Assembly: GCA_030144725.1 (NCBI GenBank)
Contig: JASKMD010000030.1
Location: 3,545,896-3,609,895, forward strand
Reading direction: 5' to 3'
DNA: 64,000 nucleotides
Source: Haematococcus lacustris
Lineage: Eukaryota > Chlorophyta > Chlorophyceae > Chlamydomonadales > Haematococcaceae
The notes below the pieces were generated by a model. It made no database searches. It was given only the letters and a program-made list of their open reading frames with translations, and was not told the DNA's origin. This document shows, in pieces, positions 23,985-35,650 of this stretch. The position numbers and the translations under genes were made by a program. Every line of letters begins with the position of its first letter. Position 1 is the first letter of the stretch.

Positions 23985-25357
23985 TCAGTTGCCCACCGAC
24001 ATTGTATAATCGTACTGGATGGTGGGGACCACTGAGGCGATGAACTTCAGGAACAGCACTAGGTAGCTGCACAGGCAGGCAGCAGGGTGCGGCATGAGGG
24101 GGAGGGAGCTTCAACAGGTGCATTGCGCCGCAGCTCTGCGCTGACCCTGGTGGTGCTCACCGTAACGCCACAGCTCAGTACACAGCGCAGGGATATCAAG
24201 CAACCCATGCTGAGGATGTCATGCACTGATGATGGGCACCATGCAGAGAAGGCCATGTCATAGTCCACGTAAGTGATAGCCCACATTACCCAAGTAAAGT
24301 GATGAAGAGTGCAGCATCCCGTATCGCAGCCTGGGGCGCTGGCACAGCTGCAGTGCTGACATTGCCATCCCCCCTCCACCCCTTCAGCTGCCATGCACCT
24401 TCATCACCTTCAGCTGCACCCCCCCTCAACCCTGCCGCCACTCACTGGTTGACGGAGAACTCCTTGCCCACTGCCTGCAGGTTGTCCACCAGCCGCTTCA
24501 TGGTCTCTGCATGCCGGCAGGGGTGGATGGAGGCGGCGGTGATGGCCAGGTGCGGGTGCGGGTCGATGGTGATGGTCTTGCGCGCGTGCTCCTCGCTCAC
24601 GTCCTCCAGCACCTGTGCGCCCAGAGGTGCCCGCCCAGGAGCACACCACATGGCTGCTAGGCTGACACGGCCCAGTGCTGACCATGCGCAGAGAGTGGTG
24701 GGCAAAGGCCTGGACACTGGGCTGTGACTACTTGCATCTGCACACTAGGCAAGGTTGGGGAGTTGGGTGCAGTGCTTCAGTGCCGCGCTGGGCCGGGGTG
24801 ACTGCATTGCAGCCTGCTTGGCTCTGCCTGAGCAGGGCACATGGCCCTGCTGCTGCATGTGTGTGAAGAGTTTGCCCATCCAGCTGCATGGCAACGAAGG
24901 GCCTAGGGCAGCAGGGGCTGTTCACCTTGGCAGGGGGCAGGGGCTGCCTGCTCTCATCATACCCCACCAGCCACAGCCGCGGGACCTGGTAGTACTGCAC
25001 ACGCAGCAGCACACACACCGCAGCCACTGTCAGCATGCTGTCTCCAAAGCGGGACGTGTGCTGCGAGGGGTGTGCTACCAGGGGGCAGCAGCATGTCAGC
25101 AGCAAGCCAAGCTGTGTGGGCTGAGCCAGCCTCAGGCCAAACAGGCCGTCACCAGCTGCAGCTCTGGACACCCAGGGGCACTTGTTATTGTCAGTTACAA
25201 TGACGAGCTGCCAGCCTGGTATGGCTACTGGGGGGCAGTGCTGGGTAAGGGTAGGCAGGGGGCGGGTGGCCCCGCAATCTGGCACCCTTTGCTGCATACA
25301 GCTTGCTCAGCATCTACAACAAGCCCAGCTGGACAACCCAAGCACTCACACACACAG

Positions 25358-25408
<51 letters not shown>

Positions 25409-26719
25409 CGCCAGCATCCGCAGCTGGCTGCACCTGGTCATATGTGATGTAGAGGTCGTAGGTGCGGGTGCGCAGAATGGTGTCCGGGGGCTCCTGGGCC
25501 TGCAGGTAGTTGCCTCGGCCCTGAGTGGCCGCCACTATGGCTGGGGGCAGGGCGGCCTGCAGGCAGGCGCCAGGCGCAGGTCAGGTCAGGCTAAGGTACA
25601 CATCCAGCAGAAGGAGGAACATGTGCAGCAACAGGCTAGGGAGCACAGCCAGGGTCAGTGGTTAAGGCCCGGGTTGAGGCCACTGTCTGGGCCACCACCC
25701 CAATGGGTGAGCAGCTGCTGCAAGGCCAGAAGACTGGCAGGGTGCAATCAACCTGTGGCATGCCTTGCTTCTCTTCAGCCAGCCTGCCTGCCTACCCTGG
25801 TCTGGTTGGGTTAACAGCCTCTGCTGTTACAGCTTCTGCTGCTACAGCTCTGCTGCTACAGCCTCTGCTGCTACAGCCTCTGCTGCTACAGCCTGGAAGT
25901 TACAGCCGGGGAGGGCATGCTGGGTGTGAGCCTCAGCCCACCTCATCGTCAGCAGCAGCCAACTCCAGCTCTGAAATGTCTGGGATGTCATCGTCCACAC
26001 GGGGGGCAGCAGCTGCTGCCACGGGTGCAGGGCCGGGGATCCGCCCTGGCACTTCAGAGTCGTCTATGGAAGGGATAGCACTGTCGGCTGCAGCCTGTGT
26101 GCTGTCGGCTGCAGCAGGATCTTTGTGCGTGGCCACCCAGCCCTCCTCAGTGCCGCCCAACGCAAACTCGGCGTTACAGGCCTCAGCATCAGCCGCCCTT
26201 CTTAGGCAGGGCACTGCAGGAAAGGGGACAGGGGGCAGCGCCATTAACAGTGGTGATAAAGCTCATCAGGCAGTCCAGCTTTGAGCGCAGCCTACCATTC
26301 CGAGTGACCAGGTACTGCTTGTCAGCTGGGAAATATGTACGTTTCTTCTTGGCGTCCCCTCCCTCCCTAGTAGCATACGTGCAGCGGGAAAAGAGCGAGG
26401 TGGTATGCTAGGCAGAGGATGCTAAGGTGCCAAGCGTGCACTAAACTGCACAACAAGGGTTTCGCCGGTCTGCGTCGCGACAGTGCGCACCACAGCCACG
26501 TGGGGCACGCTCTGACTAGGTAATCACCGGCTGCCAGAAATTGTTCGGGCGTGAGCACCTGCAAGCGTGCACCACGTAACATGAAGGGGCAGTCCGCTGC
26601 TTTACAGACAGCGACACGAGTACCCTTTTCTCCTCAAACTGGCTGTTGCGCAACGGCCCCGTGAGCTGCTCTGCAGTCCGTTTGAATACGCCGTGCGCAA
26701 ACTGTTTCCATGAGTCCAT
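23985..26719 (-). CDS. ATG3: ATG3, E2-like enzyme of ATG8 lipidation
   Basis: ATG3 accepts ATG8 from ATG7 and passes it to phosphatidylethanolamine during autophagosome formation. Eight exons, all in phase, give 315 residues (plant ATG3 is about 313): 26624-26719, 26491-26558, 26296-26366, 25942-26213, 25434-25556, 24926-24994, 24446-24612, 23985-24066. Visible family landmarks are the N-terminal amphipathic segment ([21 protein letters not shown]), CPTWLWEGGD, the TRNVPCLRR junction, an acidic flexible region with [25 protein letters not shown], the [16 protein letters not shown] strand, [13 protein letters not shown] and the catalytic cysteine in IHPCRH. The end is PTIQYDYTM plus four residues, slightly shorter than in land plants. 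The GWVATH segment matches the plant ATG8-interaction region position. A tetranucleotide array sits in the intron right of 25434. Confidence 0.95.
25357..25407. repeat. (GCAG)n tetramer array in an ATG3 intron
   Basis: About 12 copies of GGCA/GCAG on the + strand, within the intron 24995-25433. No coding role. Confidence 0.9.
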
Positions 26720-26862
26720 TCCCTGTGATGGTGTAGCTAGGGACCCACTTCCTAAGGGCCCAAGGTCCGTGAATTCCAACTTCACACTTTTGCGGACACA
26801 ACCAGACACAAGATTCTACGTGGAACAACATGTCTGAACCACCGGTATGCTAAGTATGTGCC

Positions 26863-27035
26863 ATGAGGTACCCCCCAGCGCCCCTCCCCCTGCCCAGGAC
26901 CCCCCACCTCCCCCAGCCCAGGCCCCCCTGCCCAGGACCCACCTCCCCCTGGCCAGGACCAGCCCCTTCCTGCTGCACCTGGCCCAGTGCCACGACCCCA
27001 AGCCCCCCCATGAGGCAGGTGGCTGGTCCGGGACA
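26863..27035 (+). pseudogene. Fanzor-like relic, subfamily B (linker plus degenerate RuvC-III)
   Basis: The proline-rich stretch ending in CCTGGCCCAGTGC.ACGACCCCA.GCCCCCC followed by GGCAGGTGGCTGG.CCGGGACA matches, base for base with few changes, the subfamily-B element at 42497-42600 (opposite strand). The segment corresponds to the linker before the RuvC-III motif GRWLDRD, which here reads GRWLVRDTA, so the first Asp is lost. The NLS start and everything downstream are missing. A 15-base block GGAACAACATGTCTG precedes it at 26822 and also occurs at 42092 beside the other subfamily-B relic. It lies between ATG3 and the SAP-like gene and cannot be functional. Confidence 0.6.
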
Positions 27036-27342
27036 CCGCGCACATGTACGAACCTATACGGGACCTATACCTGGTCACCCCTCCCATTGAACCACCACGT
27101 AGGGGACATTAGACTTTGCGGCGTGCCTGGTGAGAGTTGAGTTGTCTTGCGCCTGCGCGCCCGAGCTGCTGGCACCCACGGTGACCGGCAGTCTGCCAGG
27201 CACGCGAACTGTGCGCGATGGGCCTTTTAAGTGCTGCCTAACAACACCCACAACGCGGGATGCAGAGGGCTCCGCTGCGGTACACTGCGGTACACTTTAT
27301 GCATGGAGCCCAGTTTTCTCAACGTCATCTTACACAGCCAGC

Positions 27343-28261
27343 TCAATCCCACTCTGCCTGCTCATTCAGATGCTCCAGTAACATGTACCGTAGGTCAGCA
27401 CGCAAGGTGTTGGCTGGCACACACAACCCCACTGCCTTGCAATCAGTGATGGGTAATACGTGTATCGATACAAGAAATACAAGAAAATACAAGAAAAAAC
27501 GTGTATTTTTTGTATCGATACAATACAGCGATACAGAGGCTACATGTCACACGGGAAAGGAGCAGCTAGGAGCAGCGCAGCCAGTCCCGCAGCCTGCCCT
27601 TGATGTCTGGGCAGGACGGCGACGTCGGAAAGTCAGAGCCTCCCAATTCCAATGTTCTTGCATGTAAAACCGGCACATGCGACCGACTGCTCCGGGAGCA
27701 GGCCGATGGCTTTAGCCCCGCACGGCATGGCTTAAGCGGGGACTCTAGCTGTGGCAGCAACAAGCAGCTGCTTCTAAGGCATCCACGCAACTTGCCGGCC
27801 GGCACTTGTATTTTTTAATACGATACGTGTATTCTTGTATTATACAAAAAATACGTATCGGTATCGATACACGTATCATGTATTACCCATCACTGCTTGC
27901 AATACTCGTTTAACATTTTCACGCTCAGCTTCTTGCCCAAGGTACACAGCTGCTTCACGCTGTCTGGTGCAAATGAGGCTGGCGGGGGCGGGCTGGGGCT
28001 GGAGCGGGGGGAGGCTGGAGCGGGGGGAGGCTGGAGGCTGGAGGCTGGAGGCTGGAGCGGGGGGAGGCTGGAGGCTGGAGCGGGGGGAGGGGGGGCTGGC
28101 GGGGGCGGGCTGGGGCTGGAGCGGGGGGAGGGGAATGGGGAGGGGGAGGGGGAGTGAGGGGGGCAGCAACATGCTGCAGCTTTGGCAGCCCCCCTCTCTC
28201 TGAGGAACTGTATGGTGCTGGGTGAAAAGCGTGCCTCCACCTCGCACAGCAACCTGCTCCG
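27343..28261 (-). pseudogene. 3' part of an unrecognised gene with SAP-like C-terminus, broken by a hAT element
   Basis: Two exon-like segments can be read. One, 28200-28251, encodes LLCEVEARFSPSTIQFLRER after a CAG acceptor. The other starts near 27950 and encodes DSVKQLCTLGKKLSVKMLN, then EYCK. At that point (27903) the hAT element begins and the frame ends in Q-stop. The frame picks up on the far side of the element, from 27443 down to a TGA at 27343-27345, as AVGLCVPANTLRADLRYMLL and EHLNEQAEWD. The pattern (LxxYCKAxGL...LRxxLxxxLLEHL) resembles a SAP DNA-binding helix pair; this is a pattern match only. A G/C-rich minisatellite (about 27975-28155) lies in the intervening intron. I find no 5' exons before CUL3 starts at 28869, so the gene may already have been truncated. 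Function unknown. Confidence 0.5.
27444..27895. mobile_element. Non-autonomous hAT-type element (MITE), 452 bp
   Basis: The ends are perfect 16-bp terminal inverted repeats, CAGTGATGGGTAATAC at 27444 and its reverse complement ending at 27895, followed by subterminal GTGTATCGATAC motifs in inverted orientation. The element is flanked by an exact 8-bp duplication, CTTGCAAT, at 27436-27443 and 27896-27903. An 8-bp target duplication with CAGNG-type ends is the hallmark of the hAT superfamily. The inside is unrelated unique sequence with no transposase, so it depends on a helper. It sits in a coding exon of the SAP-like gene. Confidence 0.93.
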
Positions 28262-28545
28262 TTCAGCCCAATGATAGTGACATTGCCCAATGATAGTGAC
28301 ATGTCATGAAGCAAATAAATCAAACAATCAGGTTGGCCCTGACAAAGGGGGTGTGTGCGCGAGAGAGTCATGCATAGGGTAGGGCCCTAGCAAATGGTTT
28401 AGGGACACAGGGACCTAGGTTAGGGACACACATCGGTCTCACTGCTGAGGAGAAGTGTAGGGGCTCTCGCGCTCAGCGGCCCAACTTTTAGGGGCCCAAC
28501 AGGGATGTATAATGTCCATTGCATCTATTGCCATACAAGTCTTCG

Positions 28546-28720
28546 TATGACAGGAGCTCCGAAGCGCCGCCCTCGCGGCCCTCAGTCGAAGTCGACAACA
28601 TACTCCAACTTCCGCGTCACAGCAAATTTGAATGCAAGTTATCATTGCAAATATGCGCAAAACATTTTGCGCAACTTTGGCGCTCAGCGTCTACTTCATT
28701 TGCTGACGCCCTTGCCGGGT
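28546..28720 (+). pseudogene. Possible BED-finger-like transposase fragment
   Basis: A plus-strand frame begins MTGAPKRRPRGPQSKSTTYS and continues to YHCKYAQNILRNFGAQRLLH and HLL-type residues, which resembles the basic leader plus C..C...H zinc finger at the N-terminus of many algal hAT transposases. One expected cysteine is replaced by alanine (HCKYA) and nothing of the catalytic core follows before CUL3 starts. It could equally be unrelated sequence. Weak support. Confidence 0.25.
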
Positions 28721-28868
28721 TGGCCTCTCCATCATTTCTCCATCGCCCCGCTGCCCAATCCGATAGCCTATATGCACCAAAGCAAGAGTGCAAGCAGCAA
28801 AAGTGCCGTGAGGTCTGGTACAAAGGTCGAGTAGAGCTCCCGTGGTGCCGCGTCGGGAGGGAGACGCA

Positions 28869-31800
28869 ATGAAAGCAGGCCGGCCCACGCTGCGGATTGA
28901 GCCATTCAAGCACCCCGTTAGCATGGACCCAGGCTACGCGGGTACAGCACGCCGGGCCAGTTGCGAACTAGGGTCCCGGCCCTTCCTGAAGTGATGTTTG
29001 CCATATCCCGCGCGCAGACAAAACCTGGAAGGTCCTGGAGGATGCCATCCACGAGATACACAATCAAAATGCATCTGGCCTCAGTTTTGAAGAGCTGTAT
29101 AGGTGACGATGCCAAGCCAGCCATTGCAGCCGCCGTACCTTGCTTCTAGTACGTAGTATCTCGCGCTCGCAGGAACGGGTACAACATGGTTTTGCATAAG
29201 CACGGCGAGAAGCTGTATAGCGGGCTCATCCAAACGCTTACGCGCCATTTGCAAGGCATAGCCCTAGCTCTGGAGGCCTCACAAGGCGCCCCCTTTGCAC
29301 AGGAGCTGAAGAAGCGATGGGACGACCACAACAAGTCGACACAAATGATCAGGGACATCCTTATGGTGTGTTGTGGGCCTCAGCAGCATCTTAGCTTCCT
29401 TTAGCAGCCATATACACAGATTCAGAGATGCACAGGCCCAGCTAACACATTGCTGAGCAGGCTGGGATACCATGCGACCCCCCTGCCCATCCCTGTGCAC
29501 AGTACATGGACCGCACATTTGTGGTCCAGCAGCATCGGACGCCTGTGTTCCAGCTAGGGCTGGAGCTATGGCGTGACCACGTAGTACGCAACAAGCACAT
29601 CTCAGACAGATTGTCTAGTTTTGTGATGGACGCCATCCAGCGAGAGCGCTCAGGTGAAGCTATCGACAGGGGGCTCGTGCGCTCCATCACCCAGGTGCGC
29701 AAGCATGGAGCATAGACATGTGCCTGCTTGCCTGCCTCTCTTGCTGCCAAGGTGCCTGCCTGCCTGCCTGCTTCGTTGCCTAGGAGGATGGTGTAAGGGC
29801 TGAGAATGGTATGAGCTGCCAAGAGTGGTTTCACACAGCTGCAGCGACACCTGCGCTCCTGTGCTCTTGCAGATGCTGGTGGACCTGGGTCACCAGGTGT
29901 ATGTGGATGATTTTGAGAAGCAGTTCCTGGAGACATCTGCAGCTTTCTACAAGGTGCCTGCCACCAAGGCAGCATTGCAGCACAGCTTGGCTCAGCTCAG
30001 TGCAGCACAGCATGGCAGCCCAGATCAGCCTGCTCAGCCCTGTGTTGGAGTCGTGGCCAAGGAGCCCAGCCATACCTGAGGCTGTGGTCATCTGTCTTCA
30101 GCGCAGCCCCTCCACAGCTGGCTCTGCTGCTGCCTGATCTCAGGCATCTTGGATGAGGCCAGGCCTGCAGCAGCCTGGCATGACCAGGTGCTGCCTCAAT
30201 TGTGTAACCAGTGTTGCTGGGGTGTGTCGGGTACAGAAAGAAGCTGCTGAGTACCTGGCAACTGCGGACTGTCCAAGCTACCTGGCGAAGGTTGAGCGGC
30301 GGCTGGCAGAGGAGTCTGAGCGGGTGAAGCAGTACTTGGATGCCAGCACTGAGCCCAAGATCACGCGGGTCATGGAGCACGAGCTCATCACGCAGCAGGT
30401 GGGCAGCGCAGCAGGGGGTGGCTGTTCAGACGGGGTTGGAGTCTGCAGGCACCTGCTCTTGGCTCTGCTGCACCAAGCAAGCTTAAGCATGCTGTAGAAG
30501 CGGGCCTGCTCTCCCTCCACCTAGCCTGCTGCTGATGGGTGTGGGCTTTCATATTGTGGAGGTGGAGGAGGGCAGCGTGGCTTGGGGCAGCAGCAGTGCC
30601 AGGGCAGCTCTGGACAGCTAAGGCAGCAACTGGTTCAGTGCAGTCAGCCATGCAGGTTAGGGCTAGGCTGGCCAGCTTTCCCGGCAGCACCACCCTACCC
30701 CTGCCTCCAGCCAGCCATACACACGGCTCTGGCGGAAAGCTGTGAGGGTGGGTGGTATAGGTGAGGGCGAGGAGGAAACGCTGGCGGGTGCTGTGGGCCT
30801 GGTATGGCCTGTTGTGAGTGAGTCACAGGAGGAGCCTGGCTGCTGGTCCTGTTGCAGGCAAGCAGGTGGTGTGGTGGTTGAACCCCACCTTCATGCAGCC
30901 AGCTCAACCAGGCCCAGCTTCTGCTGTTGGATGACCTAGTTGTACGCAGCTGGTTTGGGCTTGCTTGGGGCCAGCACTTGCTGACGTAGCTGTCATGGAA
31001 ATAGGCAGCTAGTGATGCTGAGTAACACAGGAGCTGCAGCCATGTTTGGAGGGAGGGATGAATATGAAGGCCGTGATGTGTAAGGACCTGCCGTGTCGCC
31101 GCTGCCGCTGCATGCGCTTGCCAAGGAAGCTGTTGTGTGCTTGATGGTTTGCTGCAGATGCGCAGCCTAGTGGACATGGAGCACAGTGGGTTGCTTGCCC
31201 TGCTGCGCCATGACAAGTACGAGGACCTGGCGCGCATGTACAGCCTGTTCAGGCGGGTGCCGGAGGGGCTGCCGCTGGTGCGCAGCCTCATGACCGACTT
31301 TGTGAAGGAGCAGGGCAAGCAGGTGGTGCTGGTGAGTGGAGGCGCACAGGGGAGGGGGCGGCAGGAGGGAGAGGAGGCGGAGGAGAGGAGGGATGGGATG
31401 GGAGCGCCAGGGTGGGGTGGAGGCGAGAAGGGAGTGCTGCCAGGTACGGCTGGTAGAGAGGCCAGAGCAAGTGAACACTGAGCAGGGCAGGGCAAGGACT
31501 GTAGGCGTCTTTGGGCAGCTCAGGGCCAGTTGCCATGGTTGGTCGACGGGGGTCTCGGTGCAACGCACCAGCTCAGCTTGCACGACGCACTGTGCACACG
31601 GGTCATGTGGCTTCTTGCTGCCGTATCACCACCCAAGCCCACCCCACACCCTTCCTCCATGTCCATGCGCTGCTGCCTCTTTGTCAAATTACAGCCCCAT
31701 TCTGTAGGTGCTTTCAGCGCCTTCCCGCCACAACAGCTTGCCACCACCACAGCTTGTCAAGACCTTGCTGCTCCATCTGCCTGCGCCTTGCTGTTGTGCC

Positions 31801-34800
31801 TGCTGCCATGGTGGGTGCAGGACCCTGAGCGCTGCAAGGACCCAGTGGATTATGTGCAGCGCCTGCTCAGTGAGCGTGATAAGTACGAGCGCATCCTGCT
31901 GCTGGCCTTCAGTGAAGACAAGACCTTCCGCAATGCCCTCAACCACGCATTTGAGTACTTTGTGAACCTGAATCAGCGGTCGCCAGAGTTCATCTCCCTG
32001 TTCATTGATGACAAGCTGCGCAAGGGTCTCAAGGGCATGACAGACAGCGACATGGAGGGAGTGCTGGACAAGGTCATGGCTTTGTTCAGGTAGGGTGCAG
32101 GCCGGAAGGGGCGAGGAGTGAGAGTCCGGGTCTCGGGCAGCGCCAGAGAGGGCAGATGGGGCGGAGGGATGGAGGGCTAGTCGAAGGCAGTGCATGCAGG
32201 AGGCAGGCAGGAGCTGGGCAGATGCACTGAAGGTGTGCGTGCGAATGGTTGTGTCAATTTGAGCAGCCAGGGTTTGAGCATGGGCTGAGCATGGCCTGAG
32301 CATGGCCATGGTCTAGGAGCCTGCCTCGTGCCTTCTGGGTTACATCACTGCTTTCCAATGCCTCCTTTCCCTGTCACTACCGTAAGCCACACTCAGCAAT
32401 GCCTGGTGTGACAGTTCATGCGCTCTCACTACACTCCTTTACTACAATCCCCTTGTGTAGCCCTTGTTGTGCTTACACTCTGCAATAGACCCTGCCATAT
32501 GCCAAGTGAAGCTAAGCCAGGCAACCATCATCATCAGCCCCTCGCCTTGCCTGCCATGCATCTTGCCTTCCCCTCTCCCCCTCCCTTTCCCTCGCTGCCC
32601 CTCCCCCTCCCCCTACTTCGCTCCTATTCCCCCTCCCCCTCCCTCCCGGCTCCCACCCCTGTTCACCCCTCACTGCCCCAGCCCTCACCGCCCCTCCTCT
32701 CGACTCTTCAGGTACTTGACAGAGAAAGATGTGTTTGAGAAGTACTACAAGCAGCACCTGGCCAAGCGGCTGCTGGCCGGGCGCACAGTGAGCGATGACG
32801 CTGAGCGCAACCTGCTGGTGAAGCTGAAGACAGAGTGCGGCTACCAGTTCACAAGCAAGCTGGAGTCAATGTTCACAGACATCAGGACCAGCAGGTAGGC
32901 GAGGGCCAGGGAGGCAGCCAGCTGGGGTGCCCTCAGCCTCCCAGGGGCCGCCCAGCTGCTGACATCTGGCTCATGTGCAGCCGTGACTCATGCAGGACAT
33001 CATGCAGGACATCAGCCTTTGTTTGCAGCACTCAGCAGCTGCTTCGCTGGGGTACATTGGGGGCAGGGTCTTTGGGGCTTCCTGGTGTAGAGCCCTAACC
33101 TCAGGCTGCGTATCAACGCTCTGACACTCTCATGCTGGTCAACCTCCAACCACGCTCTCATCCCATGCACGGTATACATTCAGGCCATGTGCCCCATGCG
33201 CACCCCATGCAGCCTGCCCACCCCTGGCCCCTGGCCCCTGCCCCGCAGAGACCTGCTGCTTGAGTTCAAGTCCCACCTGGCCAGCCTCCACCAGGAGCTG
33301 CCGCTGGACCTCACAGTCCAGGTGCTCACCACTGGCTCCTGGCCCACACAGCCCGCCAGCAAGTGCAACCTGCCTCGAGAGCTGGACACCTGCTGCCTGG
33401 CCTTCAGCAACTTCTACCTGCAGCAACACAGTGGCCGCAAGCTGACCTGGCAGAACAACATGGGCACAGCGGACCTGCGCGCCTGCTTTGATGGCAAGCG
33501 CCACGAGCTGAATGTGAGCACGCAGCAGATGTGTGTGCTGCTGCTGTTCAATGACACGGAGCAGCTGACGTACAAGGAGATTGCAGAGGCGACAGAAATT
33601 CCTGGCACAGAGCTGAAACGGGCGCTGCAATCCCTGTCCCTGATCAAGGGGAAAAACGTATTGCGCAAGGAGCCGTTGGGCAAGGTGAGGCTGTGTGCAG
33701 GGGGTGGGGTAGGAGGGGTGGGGTACGAGGGGTACAGTGTGGTTGTTGAGATGCAGGGCTGGTGTTGGGCTGTTGACTGCGGAGGGTGGGTGTTGGAGGG
33801 GTCAGGGGCGTATTGATGAGGTTTGGGCAGGCTCAGCCCTTGACAAGGCCCATGTTGGGTCAGCCGCTGATGCTGGGACTCAGCCTAAGGTACAAAGCAT
33901 GCTTGCATGACAGCCTAGCAGTGCCCCGCAGTGCTGGCCTCAGCCGGGCTGGGGCAGACCTGAAGGGAAGGTGGCCTGGAGGTAGAGGGCGAGCCTGGCC
34001 CACCCCTGCTCTTCAGCTAGGCGCAGTGCATGCCACTACCCTGACGCGTGGGGCCATGGGCTCTGGCTGCTGAGTGCTGCAGAGCAAGTGTGTAGTGGCT
34101 GGCTGTCATGGCGGTGCTGGCTGGCATACAGGGGCTGCGCTGGGTGCTAGCTGTCATTACTTGGCAGCTGCCTGTAGGTGTTGCTGCAGCACACATATTC
34201 GTAGCCTCAAGGTGGCAAGATGGCACGTTGTGTCAAGCCTGCTCATTGCCTGGTGCTGCTGGCTGTGTGGCGCTCGGTGCTGGCCCCGTGTGTGTTGACC
34301 CCAGGACGTGAGCGATGACGACAAGTTCATCTTCAACCGCGCCTTCACCAGCAAGTTCTTTAAAGTCAAGATCTCCACCGTGGCGGCCTCGAAGGAGGGG
34401 GAGTCCGAAAAGGCAGAGACACGGCACAAGGTGGAGGAGGACCGCAAGCCAGAGATTGAGGCTGCCATTGTGCGCATCATGAAGGCCAGGAAGGTGAGTA
34501 GGGGCGAGGGAGGGCAGGGCAGGAGGGGTGGGGGACTGGCTGGAAAGGTGAGTGGGGCAGGGCAGGGTAGGGCAAGGCGAGTTGGGAAAGGTCAGGCAAG
34601 TGGGGGCCAGCAGGGGCAGCACAGGCACAGGTGCAGGCAGGAGAGCCTTGCCTGACTTGAAGGCTAACACGCATGCTGCCCTTGGTTTTGCCTCAACTGC
34701 CCAACTGTCCCTTGCCACCCCGGCAGTCCTCGGCTCTTCCACTGCTGACCAGTACCTCGATCAAACCCTTGCCCTAATTGCTTACCTTTATTCAGACCCT

Positions 34801-34957
34801 GGACCATAACTCCATCATCACTGAAGTCACACGCCAGCTGTCTGGCCGCTTCCTGCCCAACCCTGCCGTCATCAAGAAGCGCATTGAGAGCCTGATCGAG
34901 CGCGAGTTCCTCGCTCGCGACGAGGACGACCGGCGCATGTACCGTTATGTCGCCTGA
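28869..34957 (+). CDS. CUL3: Cullin-3, scaffold of BTB-CUL3-RBX1 ubiquitin ligases
   Basis: CUL3 bridges BTB-domain substrate adaptors (N-terminal cullin repeats) to RBX1-E2 (C-terminal domain). Twelve exons, all in phase, encode 732 residues: 28869-28941, 29018-29102, 29173-29365, 29503-29694, 29873-29953, 30237-30398, 31158-31331, 31821-32089, 32712-32894, 33249-33684, 34305-34493, 34796-34957. N-terminal landmarks are [38 protein letters not shown] and MIRDILMYMDR. The cullin core shows [37 protein letters not shown] and LTTGSWPTQ. The C-terminal winged helix includes [14 protein letters not shown], whose MK lysine is the expected NEDD8 site, split by an intron from the end ([14 protein letters not shown]...YRYVA). 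The start is the first ATG of the exon, in a plant-CUL3-like context. Introns at 30399-31157, 32090-32711 and 33685-34304 are long and hold no features I can name. Confidence 0.97.
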
Positions 34958-35467
34958 GAGTGCCTGGCAGTCCCTGTTGTATAAGTTATGTAGCCGAGCT
35001 GCATCAGGCGGCGGCATAGCGATAGATTGCGTGTTCCGAGCATGGCATTCAGGGCTCACATGCATGTTCATCACCTATCTCAACCGGCGACAGCTCCCTC
35101 TGTAGCTGGGCCACACTCAAACGGCTCAAAAGCAGGCACTGTAGGAACAAGCGCCTCTGTGCCTCTGCTTACATACAGGGATATACTCTGCCCGAGCAGG
35201 TCTGTTCGAGCAGGGCTGTTGTTTGGTTGTTGGCTTTCGGGGACATCACTTCCGCCCCACTCCGGTTGCCGGCACTGCGGTTGGATGACGACTTGATGCA
35301 CCTCCCTGCACGGCCACTCCGCTTGAATAACGTTGTTGAATGCCAGTGATGTCCTCGAAAAAGAAACGCAAGCGCCACAGAGTGCAGCCGGCACAGGCAG
35401 ATGGTAGGTCGGGTGCCTCTGGATAACCGTGACACACGTTGTCTGAGCAGGGCTGCATTCGTCCGCA
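34958..35467. other. CUL3 3' flank
   Basis: No gene is supported here. The only long open frames overlap on opposite strands and lack family features. No clear TGTAA signal is visible close to the CUL3 stop. Confidence 0.5.
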
Positions 35468-35566
35468 AATATCATGATTAGGGTTCGTAAAATAGGGTTA
35501 GGTTCGTATCATGATTAGGTTCGAATATCATGATTAGGTTCGTAAAATAGGGTTAGGTTACATGAT
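35468..35566. repeat. AT-rich minisatellite with telomere-like words
   Basis: Three degenerate units of ATCATGATTAGG(G)TTCG, two of them extended by TAAAATAGGGTTAGGTT. It is far more AT-rich than the rest of the window and abuts the Fanzor-family fragment at 35569. Confidence 0.8.
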
Positions 35567-35568
35567 GG

Positions 35569-35650
35569 TGTTAAGGGGCTGTGTGGAGTTATGCTCCCAT
35601 GCATGAGGCATGGGCGCCTACCACCTGCAGTATTGCCTGACCCTCCGACT
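35569..35650 (-). mobile_element. Fragment of subfamily-A Fanzor element 3' end
   Basis: GGCTGTGTGGAGT, CCTACCACCTGCA and TATTGCCTGACCC align in order with 38476-38555 of the intact element (GGCTGTGTGGAGT, CCTACCACCTACA, TATTGCCTGACCC). The terminal hairpin and end are missing. Its orientation (element sense on minus) is opposite to the ORF fragment 35785-36190, so the two pieces cannot be one simple copy. Confidence 0.75.

Noticed and set aside
28385..28435. Additional Fanzor subfamily-A end (CAAATGG...AGGGACA words)
   Set aside because: The shared words are short, out of register and lack the hairpin; the similarity is not better than chance in this composition.
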